Assembly: GCA_965202845.1 (NCBI GenBank)
Contig: OZ241856.1
Coordinates: 124,001-188,000 of the forward strand
Direction of reading: 5' to 3'
DNA length: 64,000 nt
Source: CBDATA01 sp965202845
Lineage (GTDB): Bacteria > Acidobacteriota > Vicinamibacteria > Marinacidobacterales > Marinacidobacteraceae
Shown here: piece after piece, positions 1-9,218 of the stretch
How the letters are laid out: each line of letters begins with the position of its first letter
Numbering within the stretch: the first letter of the stretch is position 1
Notes under the pieces: generated by a model
Seen by the model: the letters and a program-made list of their open reading frames with translations, nothing else
The model's database searches: none
Told to the model about the DNA's origin: nothing
Position numbers and translations under genes: made by a program

Positions 1-1404
1 CGCTTCGGTCGGGCGAATCGATATGCGGAAGTAGACGATGGCGCCGAGGTTCACTGGATTGATCTGCTTGACGAATTGGGGGATGAGAAGGCCAAGGCCA
101 ATTTGGCGTTGCCCTACCCGGTTGAGGAATTGCGGATAGCGCGGAACCATCTCGCGTCGCTTGCGGATGTTGCTCCCGTGAATTTGCATCCCCCGGGGAT
201 CGTTGATCCGCCACGGCGGGTTATTCGCAGGAAGGATTTGGACGATCTTTTCGACACGGATCCCGATTTGACTGGCTTTGATGTTGATGTCTCTCCCTAC
301 GTGCGCGATGCGGACGATACCGATGTCCGCATTTTTTGGCGCGACCTGAAGGGTGAATCCGAGGGTGTCAAGTTGCCGATCCGGCCCCATGCGGACGAAT
401 TGTGCGCTGCTCCCATAGGCCAAGCCAAAACATGGCTGACCAAGGTGCGCAAGAAGCACAAGAATGATCTCGTCTTTGTTCGTGATCCGCAGTGGCGCGC
501 CGCGGAGGGATCGGATTTCACGCCACCAGGCTGGAGACCCTTTCGGGATGATCCGTGGCCGGGCATGACTCTGCTCGCGGACATGAAGGCCGGCGGTTAT
601 GATGGGACCATCGGGTTCACAGGTGCCTCCAAGGATACGCCGAAACTGGTTCCCCTAAATTTCACTGCCGATCCCAAATCGAATTCGGACGAAGAGGGGC
701 ACAGCGAAGATCCCCGCAGCATGATTGGTGTAGCGGTTCGGCTCACTGATCATCTCAACCTTGTTGCTTCGGAAGCCGATGTGCTTTGCCGAACATTTGC
801 TGTTGACACCGAAACCCGCGAGGCTATCGTCCGGGCGGCGCGTTGGCACGATTTGGGCAAGGCGCATGATGTCTTCCAGGACACCATGCGCCGAGGACTG
901 CCCGAATCCGACGCCGACAGTTATGGGTTCCTTGCGAAGACGGTTGCGCCGCATGTGCGCCATGATCGCGCCTTCTTTCGACACGAGCTTGCTTCCGCGC
1001 TCGCGTTCCTTGACCACGAGAACTGGTCGCGCGACGCCGATATCGTGGCCTACCTGATTGCTTCTCATCACGGGAAGGTGCGGATGAATCTTCGGGCACT
1101 GCCCCGCGAGCGGGCTCCCAAAGGCGAACAAGCAGGGGCACGTTTCGCCCGGGGAGTATGGGAAGGCGACAATTTGCCAAGCGTTGATCTTGGCGCGGGT
1201 GAATTTTGGCAAGGAGGAGAGCTAACCTTGTCGGTCATGGAACTTGGCTGGGACGACGTGACGCACGAGAGCTGGACCGAGCGCACGAGGGAGCTCCTGG
1301 AACGGTTCGGCCCGTTTCGGCTCGCTTGGATGGAGAGCATTGTCCGAATCGCCGATTGGCGAGCGTCCGCGAAGGAGCGAAAGGGCAGCGATGGCTACGC
1401 CTGA
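1..1404 (+). CDS. cas3: Cas3 helicase-nuclease, type I-G, C-terminal part (cut by left edge)
   Basis: The frame is open from base 1, so the gene begins upstream and only its last 467 codons are visible. The first residues, RFGRANR, match helicase motif VI of the SF2 Cas3 helicase. A C-terminal HD nuclease follows, with WHDLGKAH (His-Asp at visible residues 283-284) and further histidines in FFRHELAS and IASHHGKVR. Helicase first and HD last is the known order for type I-G (old I-U) Cas3, unlike I-E or I-F. Cas3 is the ssDNA nuclease/translocase recruited by Cascade to degrade target DNA. The stop overlaps the csx17 start by 14 bases, so the two are probably translationally coupled. Identification as Cas3 is firm because of the csx17-csb1-csb2 genes downstream. 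Confidence 0.93.
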   Translation, partial: RFGRANRYAEVDDGAEVHWIDLLDELGDEKAKANLALPYPVEELRIARNHLASLADVAPVNLHPPGIVDPPRRVIRRKDLDDLFDTDPDLTGFDVDVSPYVRDADDTDVRIFWRDLKGESEGVKLPIRPHADELCAAPIGQAKTWLTKVRKKHKNDLVFVRDPQWRAAEGSDFTPPGWRPFRDDPWPGMTLLADMKAGGYDGTIGFTGASKDTPKLVPLNFTADPKSNSDEEGHSEDPRSMIGVAVRLTDHLNLVASEADVLCRTFAVDTETREAIVRAARWHDLGKAHDVFQDTMRRGLPESDADSYGFLAKTVAPHVRHDRAFFRHELASALAFLDHENWSRDADIVAYLIASHHGKVRMNLRALPRERAPKGEQAGARFARGVWEGDNLPSVDLGAGEFWQGGELTLSVMELGWDDVTHESWTERTRELLERFGPFRLAWMESIVRIADWRASAKERKGSDGYA

Positions 1405-3778
1405 GGCGATAGTGCTCGACGGATGCGCCCCCACGCCGTTGGCGTCTTATCTGAAGGCGCTCGGCATCTTGCGTCTGCTTTCGTCGCCGGCTAACAACGT
1501 CGGCGGGGCGGCCGCCGATCCCCGTGTACGGGGCTGGTGGGAAGACGAGCGGTTCCATATCTCGACCATGCTCACTGGTGATGAAGTAATTCGATTTTTT
1601 CTGGAGGATTACGCGCCAAGCCCGATTATCGCACCATGGAATGGTGGTAGTGGTTTCTACCCGAAGGACAACAAGAAGGGATTTTCTCCTTTGGCAGCTG
1701 AAAAAGTTGGAAAAAGATTTGAATTGATTTCATCTTCAATTCGACACGCCATCGAAATTGTGAATCGAAGCGAACTGAAGAAACGTCCCGAAGGAGACGT
1801 CAAGAAAGCATTTGTGGGTGCGCTGAGGTCGGAATTGTCCGACACGGATATTGCCTGGCTTGACGCGGCTCTTACTTTGTCAAATAAAGGAATTGGCTTT
1901 CCACCCTTGCTCGGTACCGGAGGCAACGATGGCCGTCTCGATTTCACGAATAATTTCATGCAACGCCTCGTTGCGAAACCCTGTGGGCTTTTTGATTCGT
2001 CGGACGGTTCACCTTCCGGTGATGCCAAACTACTTCTTTTGAGCTCTCTGTTTTCCAAAGCTGCACCAAGGATGAATTCTGCAAAGATCGGACAATTCGC
2101 CCCCGGTGCCGCAGGAGGATACAATGCGACCACTGGTTTCGAATCTGATGGCAAATTGAACCCTTGGGATCAAGTTCTCATGCTTGAAGGCGCGATGGCG
2201 TTCGCGGGTGCGGCCAGTCGTCGCCATCAGAGTGGTTATGGATCAGGAACGAGCTTTCCGTTCACGGTACGAATTACAGGATCTGGATGGGGTGGTGTTG
2301 AATCCACCGACGAGAGCGACAGGGCAGAATTCTGGGCGCCGCTTTGGTCCCGACCTGTTCGTTTTTGTGAGATTGAGAGTCTTTTGGGTGAAGGCCGCGC
2401 CATCCTGAACGGCCAAACGGCGCATGATGGCATGGAATTCGCACGGGCCGTTAGCAGTTTGGGTGTCAGTCGGGGGTTTTCGGAATTCGAACGCTTTGGT
2501 TTTCTGGTGCGCGCTGGGAAATCGCACTTCGCTACACCAATCGGGCGTTACTTGGCTGTTCCATCGCTTGGGATTCGGTTCATCTCTGATTTGGACAAGG
2601 GTCACTGGATGGAACGGGCGAGACAAATTGGCCGCAAGGATGGAAAGCCGGCGGCAGCCAGGCAAGCAATCAAACGACTTGAAGATGCGATTTTTGGACT
2701 TTTGACTCCTGATCCAACCGTGAACCAGGTACAGGCTGTTATCGCGGAAATCGGACAATGCGTCAACTGGCTGACATCGAATCAGAAGGCCCGCAAGGAA
2801 CTGAGTCCGCCTCCGCGTTTGTCACGGGACTGGATTCGGCAGGCGGATGACGGCACGCCTGAATTCCGAATCGCGGCCGCCTTGGCCAGCCTCGGCATCC
2901 CTCCAGCAAAACCTTCCCAAAAATCGAATGGGCATCAATCGGACGCCGCGGCCGTATCGACAATCCCGCCAGATGATGAAAAACAGGACACAGGCCGCCA
3001 ATTCGAAGGCGTGCCCGGGATACCGATGGCGGCCCATTTCGCACCGATCGACGAAAAGCGGTTCTTCCACGGGGCAGGTATAAGTCAATATCGGACGTGG
3101 AGTCCGGAAGTCCCGCCCACTGTCGTCTGGGGGACTGGAAGTCTCATTTCGAATATGATCGCTGTTTTGGAGCGAAGGATGGTTGAAGTGGCAATACGTC
3201 CGTTGTCGGACAAGCCGCTCGACGGCGGTGCCTTTGCAAGTCTCACAGACGTGGCTGCGTTCATCGAAGGCAATTTCGATGACACCAGATGCGCCGCGTT
3301 GCTTGCCGGTTTGATTTGGGCGGTCCCCGTAAGTTTCAAGAAATCACATCCATATGACGACGCAATCGTTGGCAGACCGCCTTTTGCGTATGCCGTATTG
3401 AAGACTCTTTTCTCCTCGGACGATTCCCTTCGTCGCACCAAGGCGATCGATCATGCGGACCGACTGCCATTGCCGCCCGGATTGCTGGCTCATCTTCGTA
3501 CCGGTGGCGACAATCGCGACGGACGAGCAATCGACGCGACGGTCCGCACCGCCCTACTTCGCGCTCGCGCGTCGGGGCTCGTTTCCCCTTTCCAGAGGGC
3601 GGCTTCGCACGGCCAAATATCCAGCCGGTTCGGTGCTGGTGTTCGGGCCGACCGTTTGACTGCTTCGCTTCTGATTCCCATTGGAGAACGTTCGCTGAAG
3701 GCGCTGCTCAGGCGCGCCTGGCCCGATGCGTTGTCCGACAACAGCTTTTCCACGGAGGAAACAACCCATGCCGCTTGA
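1391..3778 (+). CDS. csx17: Csx17, large subunit (Cas8g) of type I-G Cascade
   Basis: This 795-residue protein opens with LDGCAPTPLASYLKALGILRL followed shortly by a GWW element, the N-terminal signature of the Csx17 family. Csx17 is regarded as the Cas8-like large subunit of the type I-G effector, with a role in PAM recognition and Cas3 recruitment; that role is family knowledge. ATG 1391 is chosen because it has a GAAGGAG site about 13 bases upstream and puts the signature at the N-terminus; a longer reading from 1340 would lie inside cas3. Base composition from about 1600 to 3100 looks clearly more AT-rich than the cmr genes downstream. It overlaps cas3 at one end and csb1 at the other. 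Confidence 0.93.
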   Translation: MATPEAIVLDGCAPTPLASYLKALGILRLLSSPANNVGGAAADPRVRGWWEDERFHISTMLTGDEVIRFFLEDYAPSPIIAPWNGGSGFYPKDNKKGFSPLAAEKVGKRFELISSSIRHAIEIVNRSELKKRPEGDVKKAFVGALRSELSDTDIAWLDAALTLSNKGIGFPPLLGTGGNDGRLDFTNNFMQRLVAKPCGLFDSSDGSPSGDAKLLLLSSLFSKAAPRMNSAKIGQFAPGAAGGYNATTGFESDGKLNPWDQVLMLEGAMAFAGAASRRHQSGYGSGTSFPFTVRITGSGWGGVESTDESDRAEFWAPLWSRPVRFCEIESLLGEGRAILNGQTAHDGMEFARAVSSLGVSRGFSEFERFGFLVRAGKSHFATPIGRYLAVPSLGIRFISDLDKGHWMERARQIGRKDGKPAAARQAIKRLEDAIFGLLTPDPTVNQVQAVIAEIGQCVNWLTSNQKARKELSPPPRLSRDWIRQADDGTPEFRIAAALASLGIPPAKPSQKSNGHQSDAAAVSTIPPDDEKQDTGRQFEGVPGIPMAAHFAPIDEKRFFHGAGISQYRTWSPEVPPTVVWGTGSLISNMIAVLERRMVEVAIRPLSDKPLDGGAFASLTDVAAFIEGNFDDTRCAALLAGLIWAVPVSFKKSHPYDDAIVGRPPFAYAVLKTLFSSDDSLRRTKAIDHADRLPLPPGLLAHLRTGGDNRDGRAIDATVRTALLRARASGLVSPFQRAASHGQISSRFGAGVRADRLTASLLIPIGERSLKALLRRAWPDALSDNSFSTEETTHAA

Positions 3779-4727
3779 TCTGACCGCACTCGCTGGGGCG
3801 CCACGCCTGCTCGTTGAAGCGACGCTGACGCCCGTCCAAGGCAACCGATTCCAACCCACGGGGTTTCCCAATCTCGGCCACGCCGTCTACGAGTCGCCGG
3901 ATGGCGCCGGGCAGATCGTCCTCGTCGAGAGCGCCCAGTCCATGGCGAACCGCTTGGAAGCGGTGTGCTGGGACGAGGTCGCTGATGATTGGGTCGCTCC
4001 CCTCAAGGGGCTTCCGGTTGTGAAGGTGGTGAACGAGAATGGCGATCCGATCACGAATTCGCTGCTCGAATCGCATCGCCTCAATTCGCCATACATCCTG
4101 GAAGGCAAGGACAAGTCGATTGTGGACGAGTTGAAAAAACGCCTTGCGTCCATGGAATCCGGTCGTGTCGACCTTCGCGAGTTGGCACGGGTGTTGTTGG
4201 AACTTGATTTCAACGCTCTACTGCACGGAGTTTTCCTTGCAAAAAAAGAACTTGCCGGAGGCCGGTTGCGCCTTTCGAGATCACTTTCTGCTTTCATCGA
4301 AGCCAAGAATGCGAAGGTTGCAGCGAGTGGTGGGGTCAAGAACGATAGTGTCGATCCCAGCGGGGACACGGCACGGGGTTTCGGAAATGTTCCTTTTTCA
4401 CGCGATGAGTGGGCCGCGGAGAGGATTACAGCCTTTTTCAACCTTGATTTGCGTCAGATTCGGTCGTTCGGCCTGGGTGATGATGTCGAGCAGCTGCTCA
4501 TTGCGATGTCCCTTTTCAAGATTCGGCGCTTCTTGTTTGAAGGGATGCGGTTGCGCACTGCCTGCGACTTTGATGTTTCCGAAATCAAGGTCAAGCGTCC
4601 CGACCGTTTCAACCTTCCGGAACTTGCCGACTTGGAACGTGCGCTTCCCGATCTGATCGAAGCCGTAGGCGCCAGAGGGCTTTTCGGAGACCGTCGCGTA
4701 TTGACAGTCACGTACCGGAAGAAGTAG
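3768..4727 (+). CDS. csb1: Csb1, Cas7-type backbone subunit of type I-G Cascade
   Basis: The 319-residue protein carries PVQGNRFQPTGFPNLG followed by VLVESAQSMANRLE, the diagnostic N-terminal blocks of the Csb1 (GSU0053) RAMP family. Cas7 subunits polymerise along the crRNA spacer to form the Cascade backbone. ATG 3768 is chosen because it is preceded by a clear GGAGG (3754-3758) and overlaps the csx17 stop by 11 bases; an upstream in-frame start at 3726 would lack this site. The next gene, csb2, begins 3 bases after the stop, which indicates a single operon. Confidence 0.94.
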   Translation: MPLDLTALAGAPRLLVEATLTPVQGNRFQPTGFPNLGHAVYESPDGAGQIVLVESAQSMANRLEAVCWDEVADDWVAPLKGLPVVKVVNENGDPITNSLLESHRLNSPYILEGKDKSIVDELKKRLASMESGRVDLRELARVLLELDFNALLHGVFLAKKELAGGRLRLSRSLSAFIEAKNAKVAASGGVKNDSVDPSGDTARGFGNVPFSRDEWAAERITAFFNLDLRQIRSFGLGDDVEQLLIAMSLFKIRRFLFEGMRLRTACDFDVSEIKVKRPDRFNLPELADLERALPDLIEAVGARGLFGDRRVLTVTYRKK

Positions 4728-4730
4728 GGA

Positions 4731-6314
4731 ATGTTCGCCCTGCGCTTCCGCTTCCCCGCCGGTCGCTACCACGCGACGCCGTGGGGGCGCAATGTCAACG
4801 AAGCGGATGTGGCATGGCCCCCGGAGCCTTGGCGGTTGTTGCGCGCACTCATCGCCGTGTGGTGGCGCAAGGGCGACCGCGACCGCTGGCCGGAGGGCCG
4901 TCTCGCTGCCCTCATCGACGCGCTTGCCGAGGCGCCGCCCATTTATCGCCTGCCCGAGGGTGCGATTCATGCTCATACCCGCCATTACATGCCACAGGGG
5001 AAGCTGGACGAGAAGAAGCTCGTTTTCGACGCGTTCCTTCGCCTGCCGGGAAAGGCGGAGGTCGTTGCCGCCTGGCCCGACCTGAATCTGAACGGAAGTC
5101 TGTTCGGGCTGGCCGCCGACCTCGCCGAATCGATCGGCTATCTCGGGCGGGCGGAGAGCTGGACGGACTGTCGGGCGACGAACGACTGGAGCGGCGAGGC
5201 GAACTGTCACCCCGAGGGGGCTGGATATGGCGGAACCCCGGTGCGTCTGCTCACACCGCTCTCCCCCGAGGGATATGCGGCCGAACGACAGCGTCTGCTC
5301 GCGAACGCAGGGCGGGGACGCTCCGGATCGTTTCGGAGCAAGGCTGGCGCAGATACGCTGCCCGAGCGCCTCGTCGATGCGTTGACGCTTGATACTGCGG
5401 ACTATCAGGATGGGGGTTGGAGTCGTCCGCCGGCCGCTCGTGAAGTCGTCTACATGCGGGATGTGGATGCAGACCCCGGCGTGCTGCCTCGTTCCATCGC
5501 CCGGCGACGCCGCGGCGCCCGGAGCGAGGCCATGCCGACCATAGCCCGCTTTCTGATTGCCGGGCGACCCCTTCCCCGCATCGAAGACGCCGTCCGGATC
5601 GGTGAGCTCATGCGCCTCGCGACGCTCGCGCAATTCGGTTGGAGGAAGGACGAGGAGACGGGGCGTTCAATCCCCTGCGCACCATGGCAAATATCGGGGC
5701 GTGATGCGACGGGCCGGCCGCTGGCGGATCCATCGCACCCCCATGCGTTCTGGCTGCCGGAGGATGCGGATACGGATGGCTGGATCGACCACATTTCGGT
5801 CTGCGTTGAGAGCGGCATCAACGACACAATCCGCGCTCGTCTTGACCGAATTACCCGTCTCTGGATCGCATCGAGACAGCACCCGGGTGGCGACCCGTCC
5901 GATCTTCCGAAAACGACGGAATGGCGGCTCGCCCTCGAGGGATTCGGGCGTCCCGCCAACTTTTCCGGGAGCGCGCGAATATTCGGCACGGCGACCAGAT
6001 GGCGAAGCGTCACCCCGTTTCTGGCCTCCGGACATCTGAAGGCGTCCGGCTATGCGGGCGAAATTCGCCGTCTTCTCAGTCGTCGAGGCCTGGATGCGGA
6101 TGGTGTGGAAGTGGAGAAATTGCGCCGCATCACTGTCGGTGGAACCGAGCGTCGCGCCCTGCACTTTCATCGATTTCGCTCGCGTGGCGGCGAGAAACAA
6201 CTCGACACGACTGGCGCCCTCCTGCGCATTACCTTGCCGCGTAAAATCACAGGCCCCCTCGCCATTGGTTTTGGCAGTCATTTCGGCCTCGGTCTCTTTG
6301 AATCGGAAGATTGA
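4731..6314 (+). CDS. csb2: Csb2, Cas5-Cas6 fusion of type I-G
   Basis: A 527-residue protein beginning MFALRFRFPAGRYHATPWG, with the VAWPPEPWRLLRALIA block that typifies Csb2 (GSU0054 family). In subtype I-G this family is read as Cas5 fused to a Cas6-like RAMP; it caps the crRNA 5' handle and supplies pre-crRNA cleavage. The C-terminal GSHFGLGLF is a glycine-rich loop expected of the Cas6-like half. This is the only candidate Cas6 in the window, so it may also have to supply crRNAs to the downstream Cmr complex (inference). It starts 3 bases after csb1. Confidence 0.92.
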   Translation: MFALRFRFPAGRYHATPWGRNVNEADVAWPPEPWRLLRALIAVWWRKGDRDRWPEGRLAALIDALAEAPPIYRLPEGAIHAHTRHYMPQGKLDEKKLVFDAFLRLPGKAEVVAAWPDLNLNGSLFGLAADLAESIGYLGRAESWTDCRATNDWSGEANCHPEGAGYGGTPVRLLTPLSPEGYAAERQRLLANAGRGRSGSFRSKAGADTLPERLVDALTLDTADYQDGGWSRPPAAREVVYMRDVDADPGVLPRSIARRRRGARSEAMPTIARFLIAGRPLPRIEDAVRIGELMRLATLAQFGWRKDEETGRSIPCAPWQISGRDATGRPLADPSHPHAFWLPEDADTDGWIDHISVCVESGINDTIRARLDRITRLWIASRQHPGGDPSDLPKTTEWRLALEGFGRPANFSGSARIFGTATRWRSVTPFLASGHLKASGYAGEIRRLLSRRGLDADGVEVEKLRRITVGGTERRALHFHRFRSRGGEKQLDTTGALLRITLPRKITGPLAIGFGSHFGLGLFESED

Positions 6315-6358
6315 GGCAACTTCAATTGTCCGGGCGCAACGAGCAGACATCCGTCGGG

Positions 6359-8065
6359 ATGGAAGATGCGGGAGGGGGGCATGTGCTGCTGACGGTGCTT
6401 GGCGCCGCGCCGCATCTGGCGCGCTATCGGTTTGGGGAGCGGGAGTTCGAGGCGGGGCTGGCGCCGGTGGCGCTTTTCGAGTTGCTGCCGGAATCCGACC
6501 GCCCGGATCGGGTCGTGGCGCTCTGTACGGCTGAGGCGGAGCGGGAGAGTTTTCCGTTGCTCAAAACGGAAATGGATGGGAAGTGCGACGTCGAATCGGT
6601 TTCCGTGCCCGTGGGGGAAAGCCCGAAGGAGATGGATGAATTCATGTCGCGGGCCGCGGAGGCCGTTCGTGTCTGCGCCGAAGTCACCGTGGATATGACC
6701 CACGGACCGCGGCATGTCGCGTTCCTCACCTGGATGGTCGCGCTCCACGTCGAGGCGCTGCACGACGTGCGGGTTCGCGGCGCATGGTATGGGTGGTTGC
6801 GCCGGGGCGAAGCCAGCCCCTTCCTCGATCTGCGTCTACTCATGGCGCTGCCGCGATGGCTCCATGCGCTCCGGGCGTGGAGGGAGACGGGCAGCGCCCG
6901 GCCGATGACCGCAATTCCGGGAGACGATTCGCCTGCGAGGGAGAAGATGGCGACTGACATGAAACGACTGTCGGACGCCTATCTTTCGGGACTTCCTCTT
7001 GAACTGGGCCGGCAGGCGAGCCTTTTTCGGAAGGATCACTTCAGGAGTTTGCGCCGGGCGATTGCGCGCGATACGCCGCTCGACGACGAACTGGTTCGCC
7101 AGATCGACCGCTTCCTGGCGCCTTTCGCGCTTCCGGTCGCCTCCGACGGGTGGAAGGGGCGCTTGTCTCTGGATAAGAACGAGTTGCAGCGGCAGGCCCG
7201 ATATGTCGACGACTTGCTGGAACGTGGGCGTGGCGCCGCCGCGCTCGGGCTGATGAACGAATGGACCGTCTCCTGGGTCCTGTGGACGCAGGGGCGGACT
7301 GCGGAATGGCTCGACTACAAGAAGGCGCGTCGGGGCGCGGGCAACCTGCTGGATGCCATGGAAGCGGTCGGCAGGGACGAGGGGCTTGGAACGCTGAGTG
7401 CGGATCAGAAGGCCTTGGCGGAGTATTGGGGTAGGCTCAAGGGGCTTCGCAACGGATACGCTCATCACGGAATGCGCAGGGAGGATCTTGGCGGCCAGCA
7501 GGTCGGGGACGATCTGCGCCGGGTTCGGGAGTACTGGCGGGAGACGCTACGCGAGGTTCCGCGGATGGACTTGGCGCTCGGCGAAGATCCGGGACGGCGG
7601 GTGCTGGTCAGTCCCATCGGCCAGCGTCCGGGAGTGCTCTTCAGCGCGCTGCGGGCGTGCCGGAAAGAGGCTTCGGAATATCCCGCGCTGCTGATCGTCG
7701 TCTGTTCGCGCGAGACCGAATCCGCTGTCGGAGATGCACAGCGCGAGGCGGAGTATTCCGGCGCCGTCGAAACGATCCTGCTTGAGGACCCCTTTGGCGG
7801 CGTGGATGACATCGAGCGGCATGCGCAGAAAGCACGGCGCTTCTTCGTGGGCGCGGGTGAAGTATTCGTGAACGTCACCGGAGGAACCACGCTGATGGGG
7901 CTGCTGGCCGAGGGGCTGGCGAACGAGGCGCGCCGTCTCGCCTGCCCGGTTCGGCGCTTCGGGTTGATCGACCGCCGTCCGCCTGCGCAGCAGGCCGCTG
8001 ATCCCTGGCAGGAAGGCGAGGCGTTCTGGATCGATCGGGAGAAGGATGATGCCGATGCGCCTTGA
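6359..8065 (+). CDS. CARF-HEPN-CARF ancillary CRISPR ribonuclease (DxTHG family, Csx1-like)
   Basis: This 568-residue protein sits between the type I-G and III-B modules. The N-terminal third has DMTHG (residues 112-116), the motif of DxTHG-type CRISPR-associated CARF proteins. The middle has RNGYAH (R364-N365 to H369), the R-N-x3-H signature of HEPN ribonucleases. The C-terminal part has a second sensor-like Rossmann segment with VNVTGGTTLMG (N505 onward), resembling the TGGTK motif of Csm6/Csx1 CARF domains. The known role of such proteins is RNA cleavage activated by cyclic oligoadenylate made by Cas10. Two different CARF-like domains around one HEPN is an odd layout. ATG 6359 is preferred; GTG 6383, just after a GGGAGGGGGG run, is the alternative. 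It overlaps cmr1. Confidence 0.85.
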   Translation: MEDAGGGHVLLTVLGAAPHLARYRFGEREFEAGLAPVALFELLPESDRPDRVVALCTAEAERESFPLLKTEMDGKCDVESVSVPVGESPKEMDEFMSRAAEAVRVCAEVTVDMTHGPRHVAFLTWMVALHVEALHDVRVRGAWYGWLRRGEASPFLDLRLLMALPRWLHALRAWRETGSARPMTAIPGDDSPAREKMATDMKRLSDAYLSGLPLELGRQASLFRKDHFRSLRRAIARDTPLDDELVRQIDRFLAPFALPVASDGWKGRLSLDKNELQRQARYVDDLLERGRGAAALGLMNEWTVSWVLWTQGRTAEWLDYKKARRGAGNLLDAMEAVGRDEGLGTLSADQKALAEYWGRLKGLRNGYAHHGMRREDLGGQQVGDDLRRVREYWRETLREVPRMDLALGEDPGRRVLVSPIGQRPGVLFSALRACRKEASEYPALLIVVCSRETESAVGDAQREAEYSGAVETILLEDPFGGVDDIERHAQKARRFFVGAGEVFVNVTGGTTLMGLLAEGLANEARRLACPVRRFGLIDRRPPAQQAADPWQEGEAFWIDREKDDADAP

Positions 8066-9218
8066 AGCGACCTGCCGGGTCGTGACGCCGATGTTCTGTT
8101 CCGGCGCCGACGGCGTGCGCGCGGAACTGCGTCTTCCGAGCTTCAAGGGCGTGCTCCGCTTCTGGTGGCGGGCGCTCGCCTGGCGGCGGCATGACGGCGA
8201 TCTTGAGGCGATCCGGGAACGGGAGGACCAGCTGTTCGGAAGCGCGGGCGGGGGGCAGTCGAGGGTGCGGATGCGCCTTGCGCCCTCGGACGAGGCGCCG
8301 CAGGTCTGCGAGAAGGGTTCGGTATTGACAGTTCCCGGCGGGGACCGGCCTGTCGGGGACGGTGCCCGCTATCTGGGTTACGGCGTCATGGAGGCGTTCG
8401 CCAGTCGCCACAAGGGAACCGAAAAGGGCCAACTGACCCGCGCCTGCCTGCGCGCCCCGTTTGACTTCACCGTGCAGATGCGCTGCGGCGCCCTGGACGA
8501 AGAGGATCGTTCGCTGCTGCGCGATGCGCTCATCGCGCTCGGAACAATTGGCGGCATGGGCGCGAGGAGCCGGAAGGGATATGGCTCGCTGGCGCTCCGG
8601 TCGCTTCGGGTGGATGGCGGGGAATCCTGGAAGGCGCCGCGCTCCCCGAAGGAGTTGGGGGATGCGATCCGTTCCTTGGGGAGCCCCCAGCGCGCCCGGA
8701 CGCCGGTTGAGTACACGGCGTTTTCCGAAGGGACGCGCCATGTGCTTCTTTCGGGCGGACGGATCGCCTCCCTGGAAATGCTGAACCTGGTGGGCCGGGA
8801 AATGATTCGCTACCGAAGCTGGGGCAGGGACGGGAAAATTCTGGGAGGCGTCCAAGCGGAGAGGAATTTCCCGGGCGACCATCATCTGATCAAGGGCGGG
8901 CGCGCTGCGAAGCCCCCGCGCCGCATCGCCTTCGGCTTGCCGCATACCCAGCGGGTGCAGCCGATGGGCAAGCTGGATCGGCGCGCCAGCCCGCTGCTCA
9001 TCCACATCCACGAATGCGAAGACGCCCCGGTCGCCGTGCTCTCCTTCCTTCCTGCCCGGTTCCTTCCAGGCAAGGCGGAAATTTCGGTCGGCGGCGATCC
9101 GGTCCGAGTGCCGCCGGAGAAGGAACTCTACGCGCCGGTCCATACATTCCTGGATCGCCTTCTTGACGGGAAAAAGCGCAAGGAACCGTTTACTGAAGCC
9201 ATCGAGGTGCGGCCATGA
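8055..9218 (+). CDS. cmr1: Cmr1, Cas7-like subunit of type III-B effector
   Basis: A RAMP protein of about 387 residues with TCRVVTPMFCSGA near the start and then ELRLPSFKGVLRFWWRAL, the two hallmark blocks of Cmr1. Cmr1 caps the 3' end of the crRNA in the Cmr complex and helps in target RNA capture. Three ATG codons lie at 8046, 8049 and 8055; 8055 has a GAAGGA site at suitable spacing and gives MRLEATCRVV. The gene overlaps the CARF gene upstream, and its stop overlaps the cmr2 start (ATGA). Confidence 0.94.
   Translation: MRLEATCRVVTPMFCSGADGVRAELRLPSFKGVLRFWWRALAWRRHDGDLEAIREREDQLFGSAGGGQSRVRMRLAPSDEAPQVCEKGSVLTVPGGDRPVGDGARYLGYGVMEAFASRHKGTEKGQLTRACLRAPFDFTVQMRCGALDEEDRSLLRDALIALGTIGGMGARSRKGYGSLALRSLRVDGGESWKAPRSPKELGDAIRSLGSPQRARTPVEYTAFSEGTRHVLLSGGRIASLEMLNLVGREMIRYRSWGRDGKILGGVQAERNFPGDHHLIKGGRAAKPPRRIAFGLPHTQRVQPMGKLDRRASPLLIHIHECEDAPVAVLSFLPARFLPGKAEISVGGDPVRVPPEKELYAPVHTFLDRLLDGKKRKEPFTEAIEVRP

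Noticed and set aside
4398..5633. 411-codon open frame on - strand
   Set aside because: Antisense to csb1 and csb2; no recognisable domain.
7875..9143. 422-codon open frame on - strand
   Set aside because: Antisense to the CARF gene and cmr1, which have clear family motifs; no motif of its own.
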